Of a stretch of DNA of 64,000 nucleotides, positions 34,001 to 42,266 are shown piece by piece. Source of the DNA: UBA4416 sp943362175 (GTDB lineage: Bacteria > Bacteroidota > Bacteroidia > B-17B0 > Aurantibacillaceae); assembly GCA_943362175.1 (NCBI GenBank), contig CALRIU020000021.1:1-64000 (forward strand). The letters are read 5' to 3'. Below the pieces are notes generated by a model. The model saw only the letters and a list, made by a program, of their open reading frames with translations. It searched no databases and was not told the origin of the DNA. A program made the translations under genes and the position numbers. Numbering within the stretch: position 1 is the stretch's first letter; each line of letters begins with the position of its first letter.

Positions 34001-37000
34001 AAGCGGTTCAATGCTTCCAGCATCTTGCAGGTGTATGGATGCTCGTGCAGGGAAAACTTACCTGCCGGGTTGATGTACATGCTGTGGCGCTTATCGGCAA
34101 AGAAATACGGTTGTCCGTTCATGTTGTCTTTGAGCTGTGCCGGGTAGGTCAGAACATAATCGCCGTTTGTTTTTTTCAGGACCCTGGTAGATCCCGGCGC
34201 ATGGGTGTAGGTCGTTTTCGTCCACAAGCCGCTGTCGCTCGTTGGATTCTCGGCTCCGAAATCTTTTCCGCGTCTCATTTGCTGGTAGTAGGGAACGGTC
34301 ATGTAAGGCCTTGCTAACAGACGTTTGGCGGTAGGAGATGTTTCCGTGATGACCGGTGGAACGATCTCTGTTTTTTCATCGCAGGCGCCAATTTTAAAGC
34401 CCCATTCATAAGCCATCTCCGTGTAGCCATCGTGGTAGGTTTCAACGGAATCAGCAAAATCCCTTCTGCAATGAATCATCAGGTCGCCTGTGGTTGCATC
34501 TACCTGGGGCCAGAAATAGAAGGCTTCTTTTTTCAGGCTCACGTAGGAGAAATCAGGGAAGCCCGTTGCATCCCAAACCAGGTTTCCGCGGTAGGTGATG
34601 CCTCTTCCGAAACCGCTGCCTGTGCCCAGTTTATACGCTAGTCCGGTATCATTATTCGGAAAGCTTTTGCTGGCAATGGTTCCCACCTGTAAGGTGCCGT
34701 TCAGCACTTTTTTATTCGACCATTTTCCAAAGTCCAGTTTGGTATAGCACATTTTGATTTCCATGTATGGCGCACCGCTCTCCTGGCCACCCACATTTAC
34801 TTTAATGGTCTGGTGCTGTTTTTCGATAAACATCGGGAAGAACAGGTATAGCTTGCGGTTGAACATCACCGGGATGAGGTGCTCGCTGTCTGTTTCCAGC
34901 TCCATTTTTTCCCAGGCCGTCCATACATTATTTTTCAATGTTCTGTAATAATGGATGTAAGGCGGATTCCAGCTTCTCGCAAATACGTGGAGCGTTTCCG
35001 AAGGCGTTTTGCAAGGCTCTGCCGCATTGTTTTCCGGTACCTCCATATACGTTGCGCGGATATCGAGGTGAGCTACATCGTTCAGATTGGTGAGGTAACC
35101 TGCGAAGGCCTGCTCGCTGTTTTTCTGGTTGATCTCATCCTGTTGCAATAAGTCTTCTGTATTTTTGAAGATGGTGGTTTTATTATTACGCAAGCTCGGA
35201 TCGATCCAGTTCTCGGGATAGAGGAACACTTTGCGGTTGGCTTCCCACACGCGGTAGTTCTTTCTCCATTCCCATTCATTCTTGTCGTCCTCGTCCATGC
35301 ATACGTCCGCCTCAAGCCCCAGCAGCGCTCTGTGAACCAGCAGTTGTGCCGACGATACAGCAGCTACCACACGGGAAGTCTGGTTGCAGGGGGCCATTTG
35401 CGTGTCGAGCAGATAATAAGCATAAATCGCATTTTCATTTTTAAAGCCACGTGTGCCGACGTATAATGCCACTAAGGCATCACGCAAACGGGCCCTTAGT
35501 TCATTCTGAACAGGTACGATCACATCGCTCCAGGTTTTGAAGTCGCTGTATTTATTATTCAATACCCTGCGGATATCGCTGCTATGATCTGCTACAGCAT
35601 TGAATGCCGTTGAGGAAGCATTCCATACCCAGCTCCATCCGTCCGTCACATTGTAGCCCAGTGTTTTTACCGTGCGGAAGATTCTGCTAAAGAATCCCAT
35701 CACATCCGTGAAATCGGTACTATCGGTAGCAATGAGCTGAGCCTTTGAAAGGGTTTGAGTGAATTCAAAAATACTTAAGGCTTTGTAAATGCTCTTTGCA
35801 CCAAAGGAACTGAAAATGGTTGCAGCATAGCCCGAACTGTTGATCACAAAAAGATCGCACAGATGAATGTAAGCCGCCTGTGAAACATCCAGCACTTTTG
35901 CATTGTCCAAAGCATTTTTTATCCAGAGGAATGTATTCATATCCGCTGCGGGGTATAAGTTCTGCAACCAATAAAAGTAATTTACCGGGATATTGCCGCC
36001 ACCCCTGATACCGGAGTCAACGGCTTTGGTAATGCCATCGTCATCCATACCCAAAATGTCGGCAATCAGGCGGATGCGTTTTAAATACCGGTAAATAGGG
36101 ATAAAGGCCGCTTTCTTATTTGCCCAGGTTCTTGGTGTTACCGATCCTTCCGGATCCGTGATGTATGTTTTTGCCCAGAACGTGGAATAATCAATAATGC
36201 TATCACCAACGTCCCTGATCCTCAGATTAAAAGGAATACGGAGGCTATCCAGCACGATGTCCTCAAAATAGGTAATATCTGCCGGGGCTATCGGTAGTAA
36301 AGTCGTATTGCTGAACGTTTTTTCAGGGTGAGCAGCGAGAGCCAGTGTATATGCTTTTTCCGTTTCCAGCCATAAAGCTTCCGCTTCGGCGATCAATTCG
36401 GGCGAGGTTAACGCATGGATGCCGGTTCCTTCCACGATCTCAATGAAGTCGCTGAGCTTGATGCCAAAGCTGCTGAATGCGCTGTATTTTTTAGAAAATG
36501 CACGTAATGCCCCAAGAATATCAGTCGCAAGGAAAGGATTGCCGAAATAAGCGATGATGTTTTGCAATTGGTCCGCCTCTATTTTGAAGATCCTCATAAA
36601 GGTGCTGTAGCGGTCTATCACCGCCAGATTTGATAGTGTCACGAAAGGATTTCCCGGTAAGGCATAGGCTATCACAGCTTCTATGGCAGGAATGGATACA
36701 CCAAAGATCCTGGCAAGTTTCTGCTTGTCGGCATTCGTCAGGGAATTTACCTGTTTCGTAAATACTTCACCTGTTGCACCCGGAGTAAAGAACTTAATGA
36801 CCTCCAATGGCAACAGTGGATTTTGAAATTTGTCGATAAAGTATCCGGAAACATTGGTCGGATAAAATAAATGATGATAAGCCTTGTCCGAAAAAAATAC
36901 CTCTACATCCGTAAACTTAAGCCCACTCTCCTGGGAAAAAGCCTTACAGGCGGCCAATGTTATCAGGAACTGGTCGTCGATTCCTTGTGAAGGGCTATGA

Positions 37001-39561
37001 TTGCTGATGGCGAGGTCAAGCTCTGTGGCCGATAATCCTGATTTTCTCATCAGACGCAGAAAACGCATGAAGCGGTCGGCAATGCCGATCGAAAATTTAG
37101 GAGAAAATTTAAACTTATCAACGTCACATAAGTCATCGACATAAGGCACAAGATCCAAGACGGAAGAGCCATTCATATAGTACACGTGCATCAGCTCATT
37201 CATTTCCTCCAGTGTCAGGGAAGCGCTTTTCAAGACAGCACCAAGACCCGGCGTTGCAGGAAGCACGGTATTATCGATTAAGTCGATAGAGCTTAATCCC
37301 CAGAATTTTGACCAGAAGCTTGGATCGGCGGCCTGTGAATTTTCAATCAGCGAAGCTTCGGAAGGATTCAGATTGAGAAATGCCCTTGCCCACAAGGAAT
37401 TATTGTAGCGATCGTTCTCATTGGTGAACTCATTGATCAGCTCGGGATAAGGCTTGCTCAGCTTTTTCAGGTAGGAGGTAGATTCGTCATAAGCCGCATC
37501 GTAAGGCAAAGCCCATTGAAAGTAGTTTGTTTTAAGTAACGCTTCTGCGTCCGGAAAGCGGTGCTCCGGCTCCGTTAAAAGCTCTTCGGCTGTTTTGGTA
37601 GTTTGCAGTGTTTTGTACACATTGATCATATCCGGTGCCGTGTATCCCGGGAGACCAATCAGGAGGTTAACGGACAGGATCTCGTTTACCAGGTCGATGT
37701 AAGGAACCAGCGTATTCGTGTTTTTGCAGTTAAGCTTTAAATAGCGAATGTCCTTTCTGCGGTCTTTGCTGCCGAACACATAGTTCGTTTGCATGAGGGC
37801 TTTGAATCCCGTTCTTCCGCTTGAAGCCGGCGAGCAGACAACCGATGTGCCAAGCCAGTGCAGGAGATCGGTAAGATAAGCCGCAGGGCTGTATACCGAC
37901 TGGCACTCCGAGCAGGTACAGGTGTCCAGGTTACCGAATAAACTTTCGAGGTCGGGTAGGTTTGGCAACGGATCGCTTGTGTATTCAGGATTTTTTAAGC
38001 TGAACGGTAATTGCGCCTCTGCACTTTCATAGCGTTGGTATTGTGCCATGAGCATGGAAATGGTGCTGTTCATGGCAGCAGCCCGGCAATAAATCCTTTC
38101 GCCATGTTCTTTGGGAATGCCGGCCGAGAACATCAGTTCGGTAAAGCCAAGCTTACCCTGGCGCGTCACGGCATAAGAGGAATGCCATTCATTTTCCAGC
38201 ATCACTTTCGTGGCATTGAGGTTCTCTGTGTCGCCACTAAGCTTAAGACTTCTCTGGAGGCTTTGCATTTTCTGCATGGTGGCAGGTGCCAGGTAATTCG
38301 GATCCGTTTCTACAGTGCTGAAAAAGCTGGAAACACTGTGCTCTTCAATATTGAAGGTACGGTTGTCATCCAGGACAGCCTTTAAGACGGAAGCGTCTGT
38401 GATAGAAGACGCATCAAGGTTTCTGGATAACCTTGCAGAAGGCTTGTCGCCGCTAATGCTGTTGTAGATCGCCCGCGCATAGTCGCCGGCAGATCCATAA
38501 GCTTCCGGATACGATACAATAAGCCCTTCCCAAAGGTCAAGGCCTTCAAGGGCCAGGTCGTAGTAATCCGGATTCCGTCCTACAGACGGGCTTAATACTG
38601 CAATGCTCAGCATCGGTGGGAAATGCATAAGGTGCTGATCGAGTGTGATCAGGGGGATCACTTTAAGCAAGGCATCGGAGATTTCCATTGGGTTCTCAGG
38701 AATGCTTGCTGATAGCCCTCCTTTATCCAGGGCATTGTTTAATAACACGTTTTTATTGCCATAACTATTGTCGGAAAGGTGGATAATCTTGGCGTCGTAA
38801 TAGCCGGTTTCCGATGGGAAAAGCAGGATGGCATTTCTAATGTCAACCAGCATATCGATGTTGGTTGTGTTGGAGAGCGAAGCATGGATCTCATTTTTAG
38901 TGATGGCAGCGTCAAGCTTTTGTGCAAACTGTGTTTCAGAACAGGTGAATACATCGGCGAGACTGATGCCGGAATCATCGCCTATCAACGCGAACAGAAG
39001 CGGCACAGACGTTCCCGGATGATCGCAGAAACTATCGATAGGATCTTCCGTTTGTGGATAGAGCGGATAAATTTCAAACAAGGAGCTATTATACAGGCGA
39101 TAGGCAGCCTGCAAACGTCTGACGGTTTTTTCACTGATACAGAGCAGGCAACTGATCTTCTTGATGTCCTCGTCACTCAGGTGGATCATGGTTTCTACTG
39201 CAGGCGTGAAGCAGTCTTTTTCAAGCCTCTTGAAGATCACGTCAAATATATTAGTCGTGTACTTACTTTCGTCGATATCGAAATCAACCTGGATCAGATC
39301 GTGAAAACAGAAAACATCGCTCTGTGCCACGAAGGCCTCTGTCGACGGTGCATTGTAGTAAAAGAGTTTGACAAGTATGGAGCTTTTCACCGATTCGATC
39401 TCAAGAGAGAAGGTTCCATCATCGGTGACTTCAGTGTCGCCGATTTCAGTTAAGCTATCATAGCCAACACTATAAACCCGTATTTTGAGTTTACTAAAGG
39501 TCAGGCAATTAAAGTATTCCGTGTTGGAGGAATTGACCGTGCCATTTACGTGATAAATCAT
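31084..39561 (-). CDS. TcA-type toxin subunit (pentameric pore and receptor-binding component)
   Basis: This 2825-residue protein opens with a transthyretin-like beta domain (MIYHVNGTVNSSNTEYF, about residues 1-110). An alpha-helical VRP1-like shell follows, containing CTCSECQSVYSPAAYLTDLL near residue 548. The neuraminidase-like region begins near 1450 (ENWIDPSLRNNKTTIFKN). The conserved pore-region helices are near 2010-2060 (HPFDPHLIASMRPRAYMLW, DWGDYLFRQDTTESVNEA). The TcB-binding domain occupies about 2530-2825 (HLPEVLFDMDYPSHYFRRM, SITIPGIAGPYTTVAATL). Length matches TcdA-like proteins. It forms the pentamer that docks the TcB-C cocoon and injects the tip into a target cell. It is the first gene of the locus. 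There is no signal peptide, as usual for Tc proteins. Target host unknown. Confidence 0.92.
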   Translation of the reverse strand: MIYHVNGTVNSSNTEYFNCLTFSKLKIRVYSVGYDSLTEIGDTEVTDDGTFSLEIESVKSSILVKLFYYNAPSTEAFVAQSDVFCFHDLIQVDFDIDESKYTTNIFDVIFKRLEKDCFTPAVETMIHLSDEDIKKISCLLCISEKTVRRLQAAYRLYNSSLFEIYPLYPQTEDPIDSFCDHPGTSVPLLFALIGDDSGISLADVFTCSETQFAQKLDAAITKNEIHASLSNTTNIDMLVDIRNAILLFPSETGYYDAKIIHLSDNSYGNKNVLLNNALDKGGLSASIPENPMEISDALLKVIPLITLDQHLMHFPPMLSIAVLSPSVGRNPDYYDLALEGLDLWEGLIVSYPEAYGSAGDYARAIYNSISGDKPSARLSRNLDASSITDASVLKAVLDDNRTFNIEEHSVSSFFSTVETDPNYLAPATMQKMQSLQRSLKLSGDTENLNATKVMLENEWHSSYAVTRQGKLGFTELMFSAGIPKEHGERIYCRAAAMNSTISMLMAQYQRYESAEAQLPFSLKNPEYTSDPLPNLPDLESLFGNLDTCTCSECQSVYSPAAYLTDLLHWLGTSVVCSPASSGRTGFKALMQTNYVFGSKDRRKDIRYLKLNCKNTNTLVPYIDLVNEILSVNLLIGLPGYTAPDMINVYKTLQTTKTAEELLTEPEHRFPDAEALLKTNYFQWALPYDAAYDESTSYLKKLSKPYPELINEFTNENDRYNNSLWARAFLNLNPSEASLIENSQAADPSFWSKFWGLSSIDLIDNTVLPATPGLGAVLKSASLTLEEMNELMHVYYMNGSSVLDLVPYVDDLCDVDKFKFSPKFSIGIADRFMRFLRLMRKSGLSATELDLAISNHSPSQGIDDQFLITLAACKAFSQESGLKFTDVEVFFSDKAYHHLFYPTNVSGYFIDKFQNPLLPLEVIKFFTPGATGEVFTKQVNSLTNADKQKLARIFGVSIPAIEAVIAYALPGNPFVTLSNLAVIDRYSTFMRIFKIEADQLQNIIAYFGNPFLATDILGALRAFSKKYSAFSSFGIKLSDFIEIVEGTGIHALTSPELIAEAEALWLETEKAYTLALAAHPEKTFSNTTLLPIAPADITYFEDIVLDSLRIPFNLRIRDVGDSIIDYSTFWAKTYITDPEGSVTPRTWANKKAAFIPIYRYLKRIRLIADILGMDDDGITKAVDSGIRGGGNIPVNYFYWLQNLYPAADMNTFLWIKNALDNAKVLDVSQAAYIHLCDLFVINSSGYAATIFSSFGAKSIYKALSIFEFTQTLSKAQLIATDSTDFTDVMGFFSRIFRTVKTLGYNVTDGWSWVWNASSTAFNAVADHSSDIRRVLNNKYSDFKTWSDVIVPVQNELRARLRDALVALYVGTRGFKNENAIYAYYLLDTQMAPCNQTSRVVAAVSSAQLLVHRALLGLEADVCMDEDDKNEWEWRKNYRVWEANRKVFLYPENWIDPSLRNNKTTIFKNTEDLLQQDEINQKNSEQAFAGYLTNLNDVAHLDIRATYMEVPENNAAEPCKTPSETLHVFARSWNPPYIHYYRTLKNNVWTAWEKMELETDSEHLIPVMFNRKLYLFFPMFIEKQHQTIKVNVGGQESGAPYMEIKMCYTKLDFGKWSNKKVLNGTLQVGTIASKSFPNNDTGLAYKLGTGSGFGRGITYRGNLVWDATGFPDFSYVSLKKEAFYFWPQVDATTGDLMIHCRRDFADSVETYHDGYTEMAYEWGFKIGACDEKTEIVPPVITETSPTAKRLLARPYMTVPYYQQMRRGKDFGAENPTSDSGLWTKTTYTHAPGSTRVLKKTNGDYVLTYPAQLKDNMNGQPYFFADKRHSMYINPAGKFSLHEHPYTCKMLEALNRFGIDGLLNSKDAAGLRRQAASASFFPLEYTPSGVTAPYPVMDYDFSSSGAYSMYNWEVFFHTVSLIARQLRQSNKFEDALKWINYIFDPANRDMSLQDLRYWKIKPFLIDVTKGIPYYMRLLSAPNLTAAEKEEKRQWEEQIEIWRDHPFDPHLIASMRPRAYMLWTVMELIDILSDWGDYLFRQDTTESVNEAINLYVLASEILGERPKKVDRPAPPEYSYDDIIGGLTSFSNASQRFENYMTGLRLCKCKDGVLVEDEPCDNSPALSTLPELTFCIPDNPRMTQMWDRVEDRLYKIRNCMNIDGKKRQLALFAPPIDPGLLVRATAMGLDLSDVLSDLAAAPPHYRFSYLLQRANDFTNEVKSLGSQLLTALEKKDGEELSVLRQVHEQNILKASRSLKEMQLEEAKQNYSTLQYSKNLIQIRLDDYKNREYKNSREENAQRQTQLAEGFMFAEQGVKILAGFMGLIPDAYVGTMSGSKIFGGDKLHKLISAGGHALSIISTVNRNKASMSLTYAGYDRRQEDWNLQIKSATEELLQIDRQLLSAEIRIAISEKELENHDLQVEQSAEIYDWLRSKYTNQALYTWMAGQLKTLHRKCYDLAYDLAKQAQQAFFKDLGGVDSPKINFGNWDSSRAGFFAGERLSIQLKELETSYIQHNTRDYELSKNISLALLDPLALEDLRSTGSCSIHLPEVLFDMDYPSHYFRRMKSVSITIPGIAGPYTTVAATLTLTKSSLRTSDNYGTGSLQQEPSYIESIATSSAQNDSGVFELNFRDERYMPFENKGVVSEWTLELSDIVRQFDFTSISDVIMHMQYTAKEAGSLFGAAVKADFPNKLEAAFPAGNGLYYAVNLKHDLPNQWHELKTTGSATIRIPKNRLPYYVQALSPAVSEVTVVTHTDVNENGGLELVFGTEPVVLAQTSNLSVYKGSSTTTPMALDTDVLVNVVNVSGLYTPLPLNDTSEIVILVKLSV

Positions 39562-39919
39562 GTTTTAAAATTTAAAAGGTTTGTAAAAAAATATTCTTTA
39601 CATAGAAAATCCCTGGAAAACCGGCATAGGGCGCGCACCTCGAAGGTTTCCTTTGAGTCTTGTATATAAGAAATAAATGATGTGGGAGTCGGGGGAGACA
39701 ACCTGTATCATGACGTTAATAATGCCCGGATATTGCTTTAGTAACCCCTGATTTCACGACAAAATTCGTTAAATTAAAAGAGCGCTTGTGGGTCAATCAT
39801 TTGCCGCTTTGGTCTTTAAAATACCTATTCATGAGTATGGAAATGTGGGATAGTTTACATAATACCATAAACGGAATCCATCATGCAGGAATGCCTGAAT
39901 TCCGTTATATTTGTGAAAT
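39562..39919. other. Divergent intergenic region between the Tc operon and the GreA/B-like gene
   Basis: It must contain the TcA promoter, but no TAnnTTTG box was found within 100 bases of the TcA ATG, so the Tc operon may use an alternative sigma factor or an activator. An inverted repeat AACGGAAT (39870-39877) / ATTCCGTT (39899-39906) abuts the -7 box of the plus-strand gene. Otherwise nothing was recognised. Confidence 0.45.
39906..39913 (+). promoter_or_regulatory. -7 box of the GreA/B-like gene
   Basis: TATATTTG is an exact TAnnTTTG box only 6 bases before the ATG at 39920, which predicts a leaderless message. An 8-base inverted repeat ends at its first base. Confidence 0.6.
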
Positions 39920-40372
39920 ATGAACACGTTGAAAACAGCTGCCATAGAGGCTTGCAGACAGGTATTAGAGCGCAGGGTCCTCGATCTGAAAGAACAGATG
40001 CAGGCACTCTCGGAAGCAGCGGCAATGGACAGCAAAAGCACTGCCGGGGATAAGCATGAAACGGCCCGGGCGATGGTGCAGCTCGAGCAGGAAAGAACGG
40101 GGCAGCAACTCAGAGACGCAGAGCAGCAGCTCACCGAATTTCTAAAGATTGATTTTCAGAAAACAATTTCATTGGTATCCCCGGGCAGCCTGGTGCAAAC
40201 TGGCAAAGGCATTTTCTTCATCGCCCTGGCTCTTGGAAAACTGCAGGTGCAGGAACAATCCGTTTTTGTGATCTCGATGCAATCACCTTTAGGAAAAGCC
40301 TTTGCGGGGGCCAAACAAAAAGACACCGTCGTATTCAACGGTGTCTCTTATGAGATTACAGCTATCTCCTAG
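39920..40372 (+). CDS. GreA/GreB C-terminal-domain-like protein
   Basis: This 150-residue protein has a coiled-coil N-terminal half (ACRQVLERRVLDLKEQMQAL, then ARAMVQLEQERTGQQLRDAE) and a small beta domain (TISLVSPGSLVQTGKGIFFI, ending FNGVSYEITAIS). This matches the GreA/GreB FKBP-like domain plus coiled coil found in stand-alone Bacteroidota proteins, which are often mislabelled '3-oxoacyl-ACP synthase'. True GreA has acidic residues at the coiled-coil tip for transcript cleavage; here the tip is AAAMDSKSTAGDKHET, with two Asp and a Glu. A role in transcription or stress is possible but unproven. Confidence 0.7.
   Translation: MNTLKTAAIEACRQVLERRVLDLKEQMQALSEAAAMDSKSTAGDKHETARAMVQLEQERTGQQLRDAEQQLTEFLKIDFQKTISLVSPGSLVQTGKGIFFIALALGKLQVQEQSVFVISMQSPLGKAFAGAKQKDTVVFNGVSYEITAIS
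40312..40346 (-). terminator. Terminator of the lipase gene, embedded in the GreA/B-like coding end
   Basis: On the minus strand a perfect 9-bp stem (AGACACCGT/ACGGTGTCT, 8-base loop) is followed by TTTTGTTTGG. It begins 32 bases after the lipase stop and lies wholly inside the last codons of the convergent GreA/B-like gene. Confidence 0.75.
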
Positions 40373-40377
40373 TAGTG

Positions 40378-41475
40378 TTATTTCTCAGGAAGCTGATTGG
40401 CGAGGTATAAGTACGGACGTGTTAAGTGATGTACCCAGATATCAGTGCTACTGTCAGGGAATTTTGCATAATAGTCCTCCCTGGCAAATAAGAGGATCGT
40501 GTGTCCTGTTCTCACATAGTTGTTGCACTCCGCATATTTCGGCTCCTCAAATTCCGGCAATACCTTTTTGATCGATTTCGACGCCATACGGCCGAGGTAC
40601 AATTCATATTTCTGTTGCGCTTTCAGGCCCGGTTTTGTGAGCTTACGATAAACATGCTTTGCGATCACACGTCCGGCCAGCTTCTGTTTTTTGATCATCG
40701 GATCCGCCAGCACGAAAAAATTGGTCGTATTAAAATCATTTTTGGTTTGAATGGAAAAAGGAACCTCAGGTACCCAATCGGCCGTGTTCACCACGTTGCA
40801 GGCCCAGCCGTCGCGGGTGAGCTCTTCAAAAGCATAGGCATAGTAGAGGTTTCCCGGCTTTGGGCCGGCGCTGCAATAGGTTTTAAAGCGGATATCCTTC
40901 GGAAGCTTTCCTTCTGTTTTCAGGCGCTCCAGGTGCGAGGTCAGTAAAAAGCAGATGCCACCGCCCTGGCTGTGCCCCATAATCAAAAATTCTTTCATGC
41001 CGGCCTTATAGCAGGAGTCGATTCTCGGTACCATGTCTCGTGCAATATAAGCCGTAGAAATCAGCCAGCCCACATGCACATTGGCTTTCGGGTCGTCGGC
41101 CAAATGGTAGCTGAACTGAAAATCATTGGCAAGCTTTAAGGTTCCTTTGGCGGGGACCATCGCTGCGTATAAATTTGAAAGCCAGCTCACCGGATCGGCT
41201 ACCGTGCCACGCACACTCAGAACAGGGATTTTTTCTTTGGTGAGCCAGAGGTCCCATACATTGGCAATACCTACTACCGGCGAGCGGTATACAAAGGAAG
41301 ACTGAGGCTTGGGAACAGCCGTGTCGCCAGGCCATTTATCAAGGTCCAAATGCTGCTTTTGCATAATTTTCAGAAGCTCCATGTATTCCTGCTTATCGAA
41401 GCCCGGTTTTAATTTCTGGGCCTGTGAGAAAAGGAAACAGGTAAAGATCAGGAGGTAGGATAAATGTGCTTTCAT
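40378..41475 (-). CDS. Secreted lipase (class 3-like alpha/beta hydrolase)
   Basis: About 365 residues from MKAHLSYLLIFTCFLFSQAQ, a clear signal peptide. I chose the ATG at 41475 over an upstream one at 41499, which adds eight residues before the signal and lies inside the -7 box. The nucleophile elbow FLIMGHSQGGGICFLL carries the catalytic Ser of the GxSxG lipase motif. The preceding region (VRGTVADPVSWLSNLYAAM) matches the oxyanion strand of class 3 lipases, and YCSAGPKPGNLYYAYAFEEL plus VVNTADWVPEVP give the Asp region. The last His is probably in WVHHLTRPY. It is monocistronic. Confidence 0.85.
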   Translation of the reverse strand: MKAHLSYLLIFTCFLFSQAQKLKPGFDKQEYMELLKIMQKQHLDLDKWPGDTAVPKPQSSFVYRSPVVGIANVWDLWLTKEKIPVLSVRGTVADPVSWLSNLYAAMVPAKGTLKLANDFQFSYHLADDPKANVHVGWLISTAYIARDMVPRIDSCYKAGMKEFLIMGHSQGGGICFLLTSHLERLKTEGKLPKDIRFKTYCSAGPKPGNLYYAYAFEELTRDGWACNVVNTADWVPEVPFSIQTKNDFNTTNFFVLADPMIKKQKLAGRVIAKHVYRKLTKPGLKAQQKYELYLGRMASKSIKKVLPEFEEPKYAECNNYVRTGHTILLFAREDYYAKFPDSSTDIWVHHLTRPYLYLANQLPEK

Positions 41476-41496
41476 CAGCTTGTAAATATGGTTTAT

Positions 41497-41504
41497 CAAA
41501 TATA
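41497..41504 (-). promoter_or_regulatory. -7 box of the lipase gene
   Basis: On the minus strand this reads TATATTTG, an exact TAnnTTTG match, 21 bases before the chosen ATG. A TTG at 41530-41528 is 23 bases further up, slightly longer than the usual spacer. Confidence 0.55.
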
Positions 41505-41656
41505 AAGCATATTTTAATATGGGCAGTCAATAGAACGCAAATGAGGCAGATGGTTATGACTAATAAGATCTGGAATCTAGATTTTATTATTGGCTTTGCG
41601 TCTTGACGAGATTACTTTCTGTATTTTGAATCATAACTGATCTGCTTAACCCGAGT

Positions 41657-41689
41657 CATCAGCGTTCCATTCATGAAACATCAGCGTTC
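41657..41689. repeat. Direct repeat CATCAGCGTTC, two copies 22 bp apart
   Basis: The 11-mer occurs at 41657-41667 and 41679-41689, two helical turns apart, just after the HPP gene stop (minus strand). It could be a binding site or a slippage duplication. No function assigned. Confidence 0.4.
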
Positions 41690-41697
41690 AATAAACC

Positions 41698-42249
41698 TCA
41701 TTTCTTCCGTAGAGGATAGCTTCTGCTTTTGCTGATGTTGTTAAAGATGAGGGCTACCACAAACAGGATCATCACGCCGGTAAGCACAGGGCTTAATACA
41801 TACACGTAGCCAAGCGCTTTGATTTTTTCGCTGCCGATGTTGGCGATCAGCGCTGTCGCGCCTCCGGGAGGATGCAGGGTTTTGGTGATCTGCATGGCTA
41901 CAATGGAAAGGGCTACGGCAAGAGCGGATGCCAGCCAGATCTCGTTAGGAATAAGCTTATGCACCGTGACGCCGATAACCGCACATACAAGATGCCCGCC
42001 GATGAGGTTGCGCGGTTGTGCCAGCGGACTATTGATCACGCCATAGATGAGCACGGAAGAGGCACCAAAAGAACCGATCAGGAATAAATTATCGTTCAAT
42101 ACAAAATACCTGCTGTTGATAAAGCCGACAAGCCCTATTCCGACAAAGGCACCCAGAAAGGTAAGGATGTGCTCTTTCGTATCAATCAGTGTTTCCTTGT
42201 AAAGAACATACTTTGCCTTGCGGTAATTGTATTTGATTTTTTTGATCAC
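41698..42249 (-). CDS. HPP family membrane protein
   Basis: This 183-residue protein has four to five membrane helices and the defining motif KTLHPPGGATALIANIG near residue 130, with FGASSVLIYGVINSPLAQPR in the preceding helix. HPP proteins are small transporters; a chloroplast relative moves nitrite, but the bacterial substrate is mostly unknown. It follows the ClC channel gene by 17 bases on the same strand, so the two are co-transcribed and may serve anion balance together (inference). Confidence 0.9.
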   Translation of the reverse strand: MIKKIKYNYRKAKYVLYKETLIDTKEHILTFLGAFVGIGLVGFINSRYFVLNDNLFLIGSFGASSVLIYGVINSPLAQPRNLIGGHLVCAVIGVTVHKLIPNEIWLASALAVALSIVAMQITKTLHPPGGATALIANIGSEKIKALGYVYVLSPVLTGVMILFVVALIFNNISKSRSYPLRKK

Positions 42250-42266
42250 GGGATCAAATATAAAAA

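Noticed and set aside
23488..39561. Long antisense frames within the Tc genes (for example 21-kb-scale clusters of 60-220 codon frames on the plus strand)
   Set aside because: They shadow the strongly coding minus strand and lack independent start contexts, domains or promoters.
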